The notes under the pieces: generated by a model
The model's input: only the letters and a program-made list of their open reading frames with translations
Database searches by the model: none
What the model was told of the DNA's origin: nothing
Assembly: GCA_013398295.1 (NCBI GenBank)
Contig: VZSF01007316.1
Span: forward strand, 62,001 to 126,000
DNA: 64,000 bases
Direction of reading: 5' to 3'
DNA from: Chionis minor
Taxonomy: Eukaryota; Chordata; Aves; Charadriiformes; Chionididae
Position numbers and translations under genes: made by a program
In this document: piece after piece, positions 14,061 to 25,787 of the stretch
Position numbering within the stretch: position 1 is the first letter of the stretch
Layout of the letters: each line of letters opens with the position of its first letter

Positions 14061-17000
14061 TGTGGGCTGAGCCCAACACAAAATCAAAGGATGACTCAGA
14101 AAACTCAGACCACAGCAGCATATTCACATGACTGACAAACTCCAAAAAAAGGAAGGGTGAGTCTAAGTATCTCACAGTTTTCTTCCAAAAACGAGGTCAG
14201 ACAATAGAGAACCATGGCTGTCAAGTCACATCCAAGACTCACGAGCTGCTGTGGTGACCCATGAAAACAACCCGTTACAACTGATATGAGTGCACTAGCT
14301 GAGCTGCAAATGGCACAGAAACAGTTTCCTCATCCAAAAAGCACATGTAGCTAAAACTGAAAGTTTTAGTACAAGTCCATTAGGACCCTCCACAAAACAG
14401 AACCGGTCTACACAGCTTTGTTGACTTCACCCAGCGCTGATTTAAAATTCTCACAGGTGGGCTGCTGGGATGAGCCCGGGAAATATCTGGGCTCTAAGAC
14501 TCCTCAGAGATCCCACCACCCCTACGCATTTCAAGATTTTGAGAGTGCCACTGGCTTAACGCCTTGGGGCTATCAATACAGATAATTGCGAGGAGGAGGA
14601 CTGTAAGTGAAACCTAGGAGCTGGGCAGTGGGAGTATGTCAGTGTTTCTGAAATATTTCATGTCAGAAGATTTTTAGTCCTGCAATAAAAAATGGTATTG
14701 AAAAAAAAGTATTTCACAATATTACTTATCCAATTAAACTAATAAATATTTCAAAGTGTTTTTGAAAATATTTTAGATGTTCACTAAAAGTGAGACATTT
14801 TAGTTATCAATAAAAAGTGCTTTATAATGTATGTGTGCAAAAAGAAGAAAATTCCACTGACAATTATGAGAATTGCTACTTTAGAAATGTGCTCAAGCTT
14901 TTATTCAATCATAGTGTGATAACGTTTTTATGCCTTCTAGCTGACTGACATCTGCATTACAGTTATATCAAGTATTTGTTACTAATATGTAAAAGATTAC
15001 TCTTTATATTGAATATTTTTTCCAAAATGAGCACACGGTAGGATATAATAGCTTTGTCTCTATTAGAAATTGTGTTGAGAGGCTGAGATAAATGCTGCTA
15101 AGCATTTGCATTCAGATTTGAACACAAATTAATGAGAATTAAGGAAATCTCAGATGTTGGTTTTGATTGGGTTTTCTCTCAGTTTGAGACTAGATCTTGA
15201 AAACCATCAACATTCAGAAAATGTAGAGGTGATCCTGTTTTCAGGTTTGTGAGAAACACTTATGGTCCCACACACCAGTGGTGAAACTAAGACAGAATTT
15301 AAAGCAGTTTCTCTGAATACAAACAAATGAAACACAGAAAAAATGGTATTCAAATTACTCTGAATACCCCAAGTGGAGATTTGCCAGAGGATTCTGCACT
15401 GAAGTATGATATGAAGAAGGTGACAGTCTATGTATTGTATGGTAGATAACGTGTTTAGAGCTAAACTCCTAACTACCTCTTGGGCAAAGTAATATCCTAG
15501 AAAAAAACCCACCCAACGGTTCACAGAATCAAATTTGAAAGTGTTTGTAAATGAACAGCATGCAATTAATTAATTAGAAGCACACAGAAATGAAAATATT
15601 AAGTTTAATCTAAAATGCCTCAGTGTTACTTGGCTTGTGTTTCATCTGATGGTTGAGTTACATTTCTAAGCATTCAGAGTCTGATTCCATTCCTATAGCT
15701 TAAATGGGTTTTCAGACCAGGTTAGAAATTTACCAGCGCCTGGGAATAAAGTAGGAAACTTAAGAGAATAGCTTTTCAGCCTCATGGTATCTAAGAATGC
15801 AAGTCATTCTCATTTTAAGCATATCTATTTGCTGGATGTTTTATTCTTCCTGTTTTGCAAGATGCTATGATATCAAATGAACGATATTCATTTGAGTGAC
15901 TGCATCTAGCAAGATAACTTTATCAGCATGGAGGATTTATTCCCTGGAAAGGATTGCATGCAAAGGAAGATTGTAATGCCAATGATTGTTCTTGCTGAAG
16001 AACATAATTTCAAATATATTTTCAAACATATTTTTAAATTAGTGTTCTGTAAGACACCCTTACCAATGTTGCCAAGGATCTCTTGTGGCTGTACTGCCTC
16101 CACTCTGTTTTTGAAACTAGGATTATGAACTCAAATGGCTGAAACACAGCAGAAGGCGTTTGGACATCGTTTTTTCTTGCCCCTCCTCCTCGCCCTTCTC
16201 TCTGGCAAGTCTGGGGACAATATTCTCTTGCTAAGTAAAAGTTTGAACTGAAGATTACAAAATAATGAATGGCTTGCACTACTGTAGGAGCATTATTTCT
16301 CTCAGGAGTCCACATGCAATGAAGGGAGAAGTCTTGGGAAGAAAGTACTTTGAAAGTAAATGAGTAGAAAGTAAAGTTCATAGGATACTTTTTGTCTTTT
16401 TTTTTTTCGTCAGTGTGTAAATGCTCTGCACTTTGATAATATTGGTTCCTTTAAAGATTTTCTAATATAAAGCACTGGCTACTTGTTCACTTTGTACACT
16501 TATTTATAAGTGAGGTGTAAGTTTAGTGTACATTGAATAATAACATTTGTGTGAGCCAGACATTTTGGGAAAATGCTATATAGGCTTTTTCTCACTGCTG
16601 TTTTAATGGACCATTGTGTTGACCTGTAATATGCCAGCCGCTGGCCTCAGTAGAATAGACTTCCAGACGCAATGAGGAACTTTGATGTACTTTGCTGATT
16701 TGTGCTGTGGCAAAAGAATTTACAAGTTGCTTTAAAATAATGAGCTGTGACAGTATTCAAATATTGCTCTCCAGACCTGCAGCACAAACACATTCATTTT
16801 GAGTCCTAGCTCTTTTATACTATAAAAGTAGACATATCAAGAACATTATTACCGTGCCACAGAGCTGTTCACAATATGTAAAACAGAACACTGCATAGAC
16901 TACACCGTGATAATTGCATGGTTTGGTGTCTTAGGAGGCTTAAAAATGCAGTAAGGCCTAAATTAACTTGTCACACTGAATCCCAGACACAATGCATGTT

Positions 17001-17719
17001 ATTTCATGGTCAAGTAAGTTAAAATACTCTATCTGAATATTCATCACAAATCTTTCTTACGTCTCCTGAAATTGCACAGGAGGAAAAACTCAGTTGCAGG
17101 ATCTTTAGAGTGGAGAAACACCAGCTTTTGGAAGTTCATCTGCTGCTACTGAAAGGTGACCTTGAAGTATCAGAGCCAGCACTTGCTGCCGAGTCAATTG
17201 TTGCCATTATCACGCTTTGGCTGCAGCTTGCAGCAATGCTGTAATATTGTCACTCTTGGCAGAATTCCCTATATGCATTAGTATGAAATATGTAAGTATA
17301 TACAAAGCCTGTGTAGTCAATAAAGATGTAAAGGCTGGAAAAATATAGGAAAACACGTTTAATTTGCTCAGCTCCCTGGGCTCATTAAATTGGCTCAATA
17401 ACTAGATTTAAAATAACTGAGCTGATATATCAGCCCCAAAACATTTTTATGCCAGAAACAGCAGCAGTGTACTTTATAAATCCAATGCTAGATTTTCCTG
17501 TGACACACTGCCCTCTTGTGCATCAGTAGCTTTGTTGTAGAGGCGATCTAAGAGCGGGAAGCCCGTGTACAGTCTCCAAAAATGCAGGTCTGATAGTGAT
17601 ATAACAACCTGCAAAACATTCCCCAGATCACGAGGGACAGAAAAAATACGTAACAAAGGGAAGTTCTCAGACTGTGCCTTGATCTTCTTTGACATTTTCT
17701 ATTTTTATCCAGAATGAAT
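14061..17719. other. Unique noncoding DNA
   Basis: Between the CR1 copies I see no gene. The segment 14200-14640 is richer in GC than its surroundings but matches no element I know. Short open frames near 15.2-15.5 kb and 16.0-16.4 kb lack domains. One strong CTCF-like motif lies at 17504-17522. The rest is AT-rich sequence with T-runs. Confidence 0.65.
17504..17522 (-). promoter_or_regulatory. CTCF-like binding motif
   Basis: Read on the minus strand the bases are GCACAAGAGGGCAGTGTG. This follows the vertebrate CTCF core CCANNAGRKGGCRS at every informative position but the first. CTCF is an insulator and loop-anchor protein. Binding is an inference from sequence alone. It points left, away from the plus-strand CTCF-like motifs at 33.5 and 38.8 kb. 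Confidence 0.45.
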
Positions 17720-18281
17720 ACAACAAGCCCAAGGCGACCAACAGCAACCTGGCTTGTATTGGGAATTGTGTGGCCAGCAGGACTAAGGAAGTGATCGTCC
17801 CCCAGTGCTTGGCACAGGTGAGGACCCACCTCAAATATTGTGTTCAGTGCTGGGCCCCTCACTACAAGAAAGTCATTGAGGTGCAGGAGCTTGTCCAGAG
17901 AAGGGCCTAGAGCACAAGTCTTATGAGGAGCAGCTGAGGGAACTGGCATTGTTTAGTCTGGAGAACAGGAAGCTGAGGGGAGACCTTGTCGCTCTCTACA
18001 ACTATCTGAAAGGAGGTTGTAGCGAGGTGGGGGTCGATCTCTTCTCCCAATTAACAAGTCACAGGACATGATGACATGGCATCAAGTTACACCAGAGGAG
18101 GTTTGTCAAACATTGGAACAGGGTACCCAGGGACGTGGCTGAGTCACCATCCCTGGAGGGAGACATGTAGATGGGACGCTTAGGGACATGGTTTAGTGGT
18201 GAACTTGGCAGCGCCAGGGTTAGTGGTTGGATTTGATGATCTTAAAGGTCTTTTCCAACCTAAACAGTTCTATGATTCTTA
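17720..18281 (+). mobile_element. CR1 LINE, 3' part of ORF2 and 3' end
   Basis: Decayed plus-strand CR1 fragment. In translation, [20 protein letters not shown] and [12 protein letters not shown] correspond to the C-terminal part of the CR1 ORF2 protein. Further on, the nucleotide sequence still follows the CR1 reading ([13 protein letters not shown] and [14 protein letters not shown]) but in shifted frames with stops. The end is typical of the 'GATCTTAAAGGTC' subfamily, followed by TATGATTCTT. It is non-coding now. A second CR1 fragment in the same orientation follows within about 65 bases. Confidence 0.9.
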
Positions 18282-18344
18282 GATAAATAAATTCTGTGTT
18301 CTTTTCAGATAATACCAAACCAACAGACAAACATGATATACTGA

Positions 18345-18780
18345 TGGGTAGGGCCATCCAGAGTTCTGTCAAGAGAAATGAGCTGGCAGAAACCTCATGA
18401 AGTTCAGCAGAGACAAGTGCAAAATCCTGCTCGGAGAGAATAGTCCCATGCAACAGTGCAGGCTGAAGACTGACCAGCTAGTACGAAGCTTTGCAGGAAG
18501 GAACCTAGGGGTCTTGAGGGTTGACAAGCTGAACACTAGTCAGTGGTGTACTAATTTATCAAAAAAACCTGGCTATAAGGCATGAGTATAGCCAGAAGGT
18601 CTGGGGAAATGTTCCTCTGCTTCTGTTTGACACTTACAAGATTGCACCAGAAGTCCAGTTTGGGGCTCCTCAGGACAAGTACAGGGAGTGATATGCTGGA
18701 GCGAGTGCAGTAGATGGTACCAAGGTGGAGGGGGCTTGAACACATGTTGGAGAGGCAAGAGGAACGGGGTTTGTCCAACC
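18345..18780 (+). mobile_element. CR1-like LINE fragment, internal ORF2 region
   Basis: Plus-strand translation contains MKFSRDKCKILL, SPMQQCRLKTDQL and FAGRNLGVLRVDKL. These match the CR1 ORF2 stretch usually reading [28 protein letters not shown] and [14 protein letters not shown]. Later, LERVQ followed by GLEHMLERQE is still recognisable across stops. In a whole CR1 this part lies 5' of the part found just before it (17720-18281), so the two pieces are out of order. They are either two insertions or a duplicated element. Homology is lost after about 18780, though the GC-rich sequence continues to about 18880. No 3' octamer end was seen. Confidence 0.75.
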
Positions 18781-21700
18781 AGGAGAGGTGAAGGTCAAGA
18801 GGTGTTCCTACTGCTGCTAGGAGGAGCAGGGAGCAGATTGGGCAGAGTTGAGGTAGGAGGAACTCCCTCAGAGACCAGCAAGGACTGTATAGACTTTACT
18901 GCAACCTGGTAAGCCAGTGAGTTGTCTGGAATCAAGCTTGGATCTTTTTTAAATTGCTTTCCTGTTTGGCCTAGTAATCCTGCTTTTTTCTCCATTTAAA
19001 ATGTTAAAGCCTCTAATTTATATTCTATAATAACATGAAAATTTTGTATTTAATATCCCTTTTTGGTTACCTGTGGAGAAAGCAGTACAAGGAGGTTCTT
19101 GTCACCTTAGAGCTCCAGCAGTGGCAGCTTTTTCTAGCATGGCAGAAAATTCAATTTTCTGCTTGTAGGTTAATGTGGAATCAAGCCTCCTCAAGCAACA
19201 GGAAAAAAAAAAAAAGAAAAGAAGCTGGAATTTCCACATCCCAGGATATATGTTGGCCACTAAGCTCTGGGTAAAAGGCTGTCCTCTTTCACATTTATTG
19301 GACAGATGATTCTCAGAATTGTTAACGACTTCAAGTACCAGAGATGAAATGACGAGCACTTGTTCACCAATGAATGCCCTTATAGATTAAATGAAAGTTA
19401 TGGCTGCAGTTACTTGTGTTTGGCAAAGATTGGTTTAACTGAGGCAAGCCCTGTGGCAGAAATTTTGAGAGGACATGAAATTTTCTGCCTCTCAGTTTAA
19501 TATGTCAAGTTTGGCAGTAAGCATTTAAGCAGGCACATTAGAAATTTACATCTTTGTGTTGATACAGCTGCCACTGTGATACTAACTTCTGGAAAGGACA
19601 TTGGGGCTTTAGTGCTTTTGAAAGATATTATACTTAATTTAATATCTTACACCTATAGCAGCACAAGTTCTGCAAAATTAACTTACAAATCGTGACTTCC
19701 TTTTGGTCTTTTGGAAAAAAGGTCATTAAAGCAACAGTGCAAACTGGTGATGTGGGACAACCATTGACAACAGTGGTCTACCAAATGTTCACAATCTTTG
19801 CTAGCCAACGCCATCACACTGTAGAGCAATTTCCACTGATGGGGAAGCTTTTTTGGTGGCAAAGGCCTGCATCTGTTTCATGAATCTGCCAAGTGATAAA
19901 AGAAGTATGATAAAAGGAGGAAAACTGGTGGTTAATTCAGGGTGCTTGTGACATTACTGTCCCTGAACAGGAAACAGAGGTTATGTGAAACCAGTGGGAG
20001 GATTGTCTAGCTTAAGTTAAAGTGTGTGACAGGGCCATGTCTGGCCTCCATGGAGAGGGAACCTAAAAGCTGGAAGTCTTGCACTCCAGCCATCTCCCTG
20101 GTTTTGATAACAAAGGGATCAGACTCTGCCTATCCCACAGTGCAGCCATGGCAAAAAGGTTCCGAGTCCTCCAGAAGATAATTTAGAGCAGAAGTCTTAC
20201 TTTCTACTCTTTTTAAGAAAATCCTAGACACAACAGCTTTCTAATAGAAAGATCTTTGCTAGGTGCCTAAAATTTTACAAGTTGAACTTTACCGGTGTCT
20301 TAGAAAAATGAACTCTGAAAGTTCATGGAACATCCCCCAGCCTCTGATTTATTCCAATGTTATATCATTAACATTGATCACGAGGGATTGGTGGTAAGTT
20401 AATCCCATTAATATAATTCTGTCCAAAAGTTTTAAATCAGTGAATGTTATTTCAGAAACCACTTTAGCCATGAGTTTTTTATTAGAAATAAACTCAGACA
20501 TCTCAAGTGTATTCCTCTTTTGCATGTTTAGCGGAGGATTTGTCACAAGTAATGCTATTCAATTTTAATCCATTTCAAGCTGTGCTTGGGGGACAGCCAA
20601 TGTGAAACAAAATAAAGATTGTAAGCCCAGGAGTAATAAAATAAATCTCTGAACTTAGTGTCAAATTCTGACATGTAAGATGATACATCTCCAGTAGAGC
20701 TGGAAATCACTGGGGGTGAAGTATTGAACAAAACTAAATAATAAAAGACATTCCAATATCTTAATTTAAAAAAACAGTTCAAAACTTGTCTATCTGCTTG
20801 AATTAGTCAGCAGCTCAGTTATACTAATATAAAATAGCTAAATAGTGTCAGCTTTGGTTTTTCTGATTTTAGTAAATTGTGTTATTATGCAAATATTGTA
20901 TTTATTTTATGCATCATATTTGGCCCAGTTCTGCAAAAAAAGAGGGTTAGTGTTTAACCATCTCTTGTGTGTATAATTATACTGGCTATTCTTGAGAATC
21001 AGAGCCATTGCGCACAGCAGAATTTGGCTCCATCCTGAAACTTTTGTGGGTACAATTTGGCAGCACCTTCTACTGTCACTGATCTACTACTGCACTTGTT
21101 CTGCAAAGATATTATCTGGCCTGTGGAGTAAAATCTATTCAATAAGACTGAGGTAAGCATTAAAACTACATTTTCTTCCCACAGAACACATGGTGTTCCC
21201 AATCACAGAGCTTATTTACTGCCTGCTTTCTAAGCTACTTATTCTATTAGTAATCTTGTGGTAGGTGCACATTTCAGCTACGCTTGGTTCCCCCCAAAAA
21301 TGTAGCTTTTCTTAAAACCTACTCTACCTGCCAAATTACAGTGTGTATTTACAGATCATGAAACTAACTTAATGACCTGTTGCCTTGGTCCAGATGTACA
21401 AAAAGAAGCAGCAGTCAAGCTTGGAGAGCTAATATACATGAAGAACCCATGGGGATAAGAAGTTTACAACCCACTACGACAATATTTATGTCTAGTGTCA
21501 CGGAGTAAAATATCTGAACTTTTACCATGAAACGTGGTGAAACATGAGAGACCTTTGTGTTTTGTTTCATGCAGTGTGAGCAAGCATAATGGAAACACAC
21601 TTTAAAGAAACAGAATATTTCTTATTTGTAAGATAAAGGGATGTGTAGCAGAGAGAATTTTGCTGATGTGAACACAACCTTAATCTCCCCTGGAAAGTTT

Positions 21701-22414
21701 TTGAGTGCAATGTACCTTCTTGTGACAAAGAACGAGGATGATAATATTTGAAGAAAATACACAAAGGTTTAGAAGCTATTTAATAGCTTACAGATTTATC
21801 ATCTAGGATAACATTTTAACCTTGTGAGGCTGGACACTCTCACCAAAATTTCAATAGAAAAATCAGGCCTATATGCTCCTATTACTTTGATTGCAAGTTA
21901 ATAAATAATCAGATTTAAAATCTGTGAATATCCTAATTTAGCCTCTGAACTAAATTGAACAATGCTCTTATCAAATCAAAGTTACAGTTGCAATCAAATT
22001 AAATCCATCAGTAATGTGGAATGAAGAAAGAAGGTAAACTGACTCATCAGGGAAGCTCAAAACAGGAAATTACACTATATTTGCCTGAATTTTAGCATTT
22101 AAACACTAACAAAGTAAGCTTCTTTATTTTTTTTTTTTAAATTTGGACAGCAAGGCTATCTCAGTTACTATTTATTCAGTGACTTATAAGGAGTTTATAT
22201 TCTGTTTAAACCCTCTGTTTTGATATAGAATGGCTTATAATTCCCACTTGCTTTTGGACGGTAGAATACTTTTAGGTGAACACATTTCTAGAGCTGAAGA
22301 AGACATAAGCTAATTCACAGTATTGTCTGATGGATGGAAGAATAATAGACATGTTATCACTTGAACCCGTATGTTAGTTATGAATATCTTTTCTAGGAAA
22401 ATCAAAGCACTTAC
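18781..22414. other. Unique noncoding DNA
   Basis: No gene or named repeat is recognised. The first 100 bases may be the eroded end of the CR1 copy before it. An A13 tract lies near 19202. The segment 20030-20190 is GC-richer and unexplained. The remainder is AT-rich with only short, domain-free open frames. Confidence 0.65.
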
Positions 22415-23039
22415 TGTCACACCCCACTCAAAAGAGGGGGGGTCTGCGCCTCAGATTTGCAGATCCCCAGCAGTGTGGACCGAGGTGAGACAACTCTCAA
22501 GATCAGCACACAAACACTTATTAGCTTAACTAGGGGCACGGGTGCTATAGTCAACCTTAATATGCATTTCACAGATAATGAGACAAAGTCATTCATTGAA
22601 CACGATGGTCCTAAACCAGGGAACTAACAATCTTCACAAGTTGAGCAGACCTATTTTGCTTTCAGAAAGCTTCCTCCCTCCTGTATTATTCAGGTGAGTT
22701 TCTCCCCACCTGAGTCACACCAGATAAGCCGGTGTCAGCCTTATCAGCTCTTTGGCAAGGCCTGCATCATCCAGCCTTGTCCGCCCCACGGCTGCAGCTT
22801 CATTGCAGGGTACTTGAGAGTGTTCGAGACATTCAGAGGTTCAGAAGGCCTCCACCTCCACCCCATCCCCTTTACTTCTCCTCAGGCTGCTTCTTTCAGC
22901 CTTTGTTTTGGGGAGTTTACAAGTAATCTTTTACACATAGTCAGGAGATGTCATAGAAATAAAATACAGTAACCAAAAAAAAAAAAGAGAGAGAGAAAAA
23001 AAGAGAAAATAGTAAGCTCTGTCTTTTCTGGTCTTCACA
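22415..23039 (-). mobile_element. Probable LTR of a bird endogenous retrovirus
   Basis: On the minus strand the block ends with GTGTGACA at its left edge. Shortly before that it carries AATAAGTGTTTGTGTGCTGA and then CTCACCTCGGTCCACACTGC. This arrangement (degenerate poly-A signal, then a GC-rich U5 running to ...TGACA) is that of a bird ERV LTR, and I recognise the U5 as a known family from memory. The other end is unclear. TGTGAAGACCAG read from 23039 is possible, but no target-site duplication was found and a purine-rich A/GA tract (22975-23008) lies in between. The right-hand boundary is therefore approximate. It abuts the CR1 piece that follows. Confidence 0.5.
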
Positions 23040-23048
23040 CCAGCAAAA

Positions 23049-23895
23049 TCAAGAGTGCAAGTCAGTTCTGATGTCACTCAGTACCTGATATCGGTGACCT
23101 TTGGTCACTTCCAGTACCTTTGTTTCAGTTATTCCTATGCTACCATAACTTTCTGACTGGGTGCAGAGCTCCAGTTCTTCCTGTTTGTTCCCCAGGCTGT
23201 GTGCATTGGTATACATATACTTGAGGTGTTTGATCTTCTGGTTCTCATCTTGGGAGGCAGCTAAAGAACATTTGTTGCTGCCCTGGTTGGCCTGGCTTAT
23301 TCCCCAGTTCATTGCAATGATGTGAGCGCTGCCACTTTGCATCCTGCCCCCCAAGTCCTTCAGTTTAAAGCCTGTCTCACCAAGTTGGCCAGGCTGCTGC
23401 CAAAGATTCCCTTGCTTCTTCTAGACATGTGGATCCCATCCTTTCTTAACAGGCTATAGTCACTGAAGGATGTCCCATTCTCATAAAAAACCCTCATGAC
23501 AGCACCAGCTGCAAAGCCAGAAGCTGATTTGCATAATACATCTTTTTCTGGCTGCATCCTTTCCTCTAACCGGTAAAATGGAAGAAAAGATAACTTGGTC
23601 ACTGGTACTTTACATTGGCACCCACAGGGCTTTGTAGTCTTTCTTGATTCTGCCCAGGTTCCAGCTTGCGATGTCATTCTTAACCACATGAAAGAGTAGC
23701 AATGAATAATAGTCTGTGCCCTTGACAAGTTGTGGCACCCTCTTGGCAACATCTTGGACCTTAGCTATTAGAAGGCAGCATATCTCTTGTGACTCCCTGT
23801 CAGGCTGGCAGATGGGTGCCTCAGTGCCCCTTAACAGAGAGTCACCCACTATGAGCACTTGTCATTTCTTTTTGTGGTATCCACTGTTAGTGGTG
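23049..23895 (-). mobile_element. CR1 LINE fragment: ORF1 esterase end and ORF2 start
   Basis: This minus-strand CR1 copy preserves a part rarely kept in truncated copies. ORF1's C-terminal SGNH-type esterase is readable in two frames. VLIVGDSLLRGTEAP carries the GDS serine block, FHVVKND the third block (usually HVGTND), and KDGIHMSRRSKG the DxxH block. ORF1 ends with LVRQALN and a stop at 23360. ORF2 follows directly, with KYMYTNAHSLGNKQEELELC and SYGSIGITETK, the start of its apurinic endonuclease (normally YTNARSMGNKQEELE and ITETWW). A frameshift between the GDS and DxxH blocks, near 23620, and the loss of everything after the start of ORF2 make it inactive. Its 3' side stops next to the LTR-like block. 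Confidence 0.9.
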
Positions 23896-24453
23896 TAGTC
23901 TATATTCTATAAATAGACTACCTTTTTGAGTTTGGTAATAATTCAAAACAGTTCAGTTTTTCAGACTTGTATTGTAACTCAAAGATATTATTAACAATGA
24001 GACAGCTCCCAGATTAAATTTCTAAACCTGGCGTATGATTTTGATGGATCATATCTGCCAAGGCAGGGATCAGCTGTAGGTCCAGACTAAGTTGGTGTTG
24101 CTTATGGCAGCAGCAGAGAGACATGAAAATCACAGTGGTAGCAGAGCAGCTTCCCCAGGTGTCACCTGGTGTGCTGAGACTATACTATCCTCTCAGCATC
24201 AGTAATGAGAAAACTTGTCCTACCCCCTGCCCTTGGTTTTCCCTCATCCTCCTGCTGGTAGAAAAAGGTCTGGAAACATCCCAGCATGGAGCTGGAGAAG
24301 GACCCTCCTTCCCTTCATCTTCCTTCTCTCAGGCAGTCATGCTAAATTGGGTCAGAAAGTCCAAGCAGGTGTTTGTTATTTTATCCTCATTAATTTTGAT
24401 TCACTGCTGTGAAACTTTGAGTCTACCCATGACAAAATCATTATATTGATTTC
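23896..24453. other. Unassigned sequence between CR1 and LTR
   Basis: About 560 bases separate the CR1 esterase fragment from the next LTR. A plus-strand open frame of 108 codons (24123-24449) is present, but it shows no domain, signal or splice context and overlaps another open frame. I read it as chance. Confidence 0.5.
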
Positions 24454-25045
24454 TGTACCACTGTACTGCTTTTGACTGGGATAGAGTTAATTTTCTTCAT
24501 AGTACGGAACTGTGTTTCTGGTTTGTGACGAAACCAGTGTTGATACCACAGGGATCTTATATCTATTGCTGAACAGTATTTGCATAGCATCAAAATCTTT
24601 GTTTCTCCTGCTGCCCCACCAGCAAGTAGGCTAGGAATGCACAAGAAGTGGGGAGGGGACACAGCTGGGATAGCTGACCCCAACTGACCAAAAAAATATT
24701 GCATATCATACAACATCGTACTCAACAATAAAACCCAAGAAAAAGGAGGAGAAATGGGGGGGGACATTCAGAGTTATGGTGTTTGTCTTCCCAAGTAGTG
24801 GTTACATGTGATGAAGTCCTGCTTTCCTGGAAATGGCTAATCACCTGCCTGCTAATGGGAAGTAGTGAATGAATTCTTATTTTGCTTGCACACACAGCTT
24901 TTGCTTTTCCTGGTAAACTGTCTTTATCCTAATGCACAAGTTCTCTCACTTTTGCCCTTCCAATTCTGACCCCCATCCCACTGGGAAAGAGCGAGCAAGT
25001 GGCTGTGTGAGGCTAAGCTGCACATTGGGATTAACCCCCAACAGC
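24454..25045 (+). mobile_element. Avian ERV LTR, decayed
   Basis: I recognise this as a common bird LTR. Landmarks in order are ACTGGGATAGAGTTAATTTT near the 5' end, GTTGATACCACAGGGAT, GGGGACACAGCTGGGATAGC followed by TGACCCCAACTGACC, AATAAAACCC, GTTTGTCTTCCCAAGTAG, GGGAAGTAGTGAATGAATTC, AAACTGTCTTTATCCTAATG, TCTCACTTTTGCCCTTCC and a terminal GGGATTAACCCCCAACA. The order is that of U3, R and U5 on the plus strand. No internal retroviral genes follow, so it is a solo or fragmentary LTR. The poly-A signal region reads GGTAAA where the family usually has ATTAAA. No target-site duplication was found, and the edges are approximate. Confidence 0.85.
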
Positions 25046-25787
25046 CACACAGTGTTTAGGACCATAATTCTTGAACAGTAGTGGGTTTGGTCATTCTGCT
25101 CATTTATTTGGTTATTGTTAGTGATCCTTGTAGCTTCCCATTTTTACTGATATAAACACGGCTTTGAATCAGCCTGGCAGGTTTTATTCCAATACGTCTT
25201 GGCATCAATGCTACATGCATGTGCAAAGGGATCTTCACCCACAGTTCCCCCTCTAAGATAGCCATTTTTCAATTTTATTGCACAAGTGCTAATCCCAGAA
25301 ATACCATTACGTATGTGTGAAAGTTCAGCTGGGTGCTTAAGCACGGAAACTAGAATTGTGCCCAAATTGCAGCATATATGCCACACCAAAAAAATTGAAC
25401 CAAGTTCCTAGTTGTTAATAGATGTTCTCAACACTGTTCACAGGGTTTCCTGTTACAATCCATCAATCTGTAATCTGTTTATTTAATGTTTATATTTCAT
25501 TAGTGTTCAGTGGCATATAATTACCTGGTTGAGGCTTTTATGCTTAATGCTGAATGGACACAGCACATACAGTCTATCACATTCTGCTGCAAGAGGGTTA
25601 TTTTTTTCCCCCAGAGAATGTGAAGGGTCTTTTTAAGATGCATAGTGTACAAAAAGGAGGAGATGGAGAAAATGAAAGAGAACTTTCACCTGAATGCACA
25701 AGAAAGAGATGAAAGGTAGTAAATCATCTATTTTCGTAAGACTGTTGATGTTGTCAAAAAATTTAGATGACTTTCCTGAAATGACAT
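25046..25787. other. Unassigned AT-rich spacer
   Basis: The spacer between the two LTRs has no recognisable coding sequence or element. The last five bases (GACAT) are the left copy of the target-site duplication of the LTR that follows. Confidence 0.6.

Noticed and set aside
14200..14640. GC-richer segment as a possible LTR or exon
   Set aside because: No TG...CA ends, no target-site duplication, no splice-bounded open frame and no match to a known family.
20030..20190. Small GC-rich patch with several short frames
   Set aside because: No splice sites, domain or repeat match could be supported.
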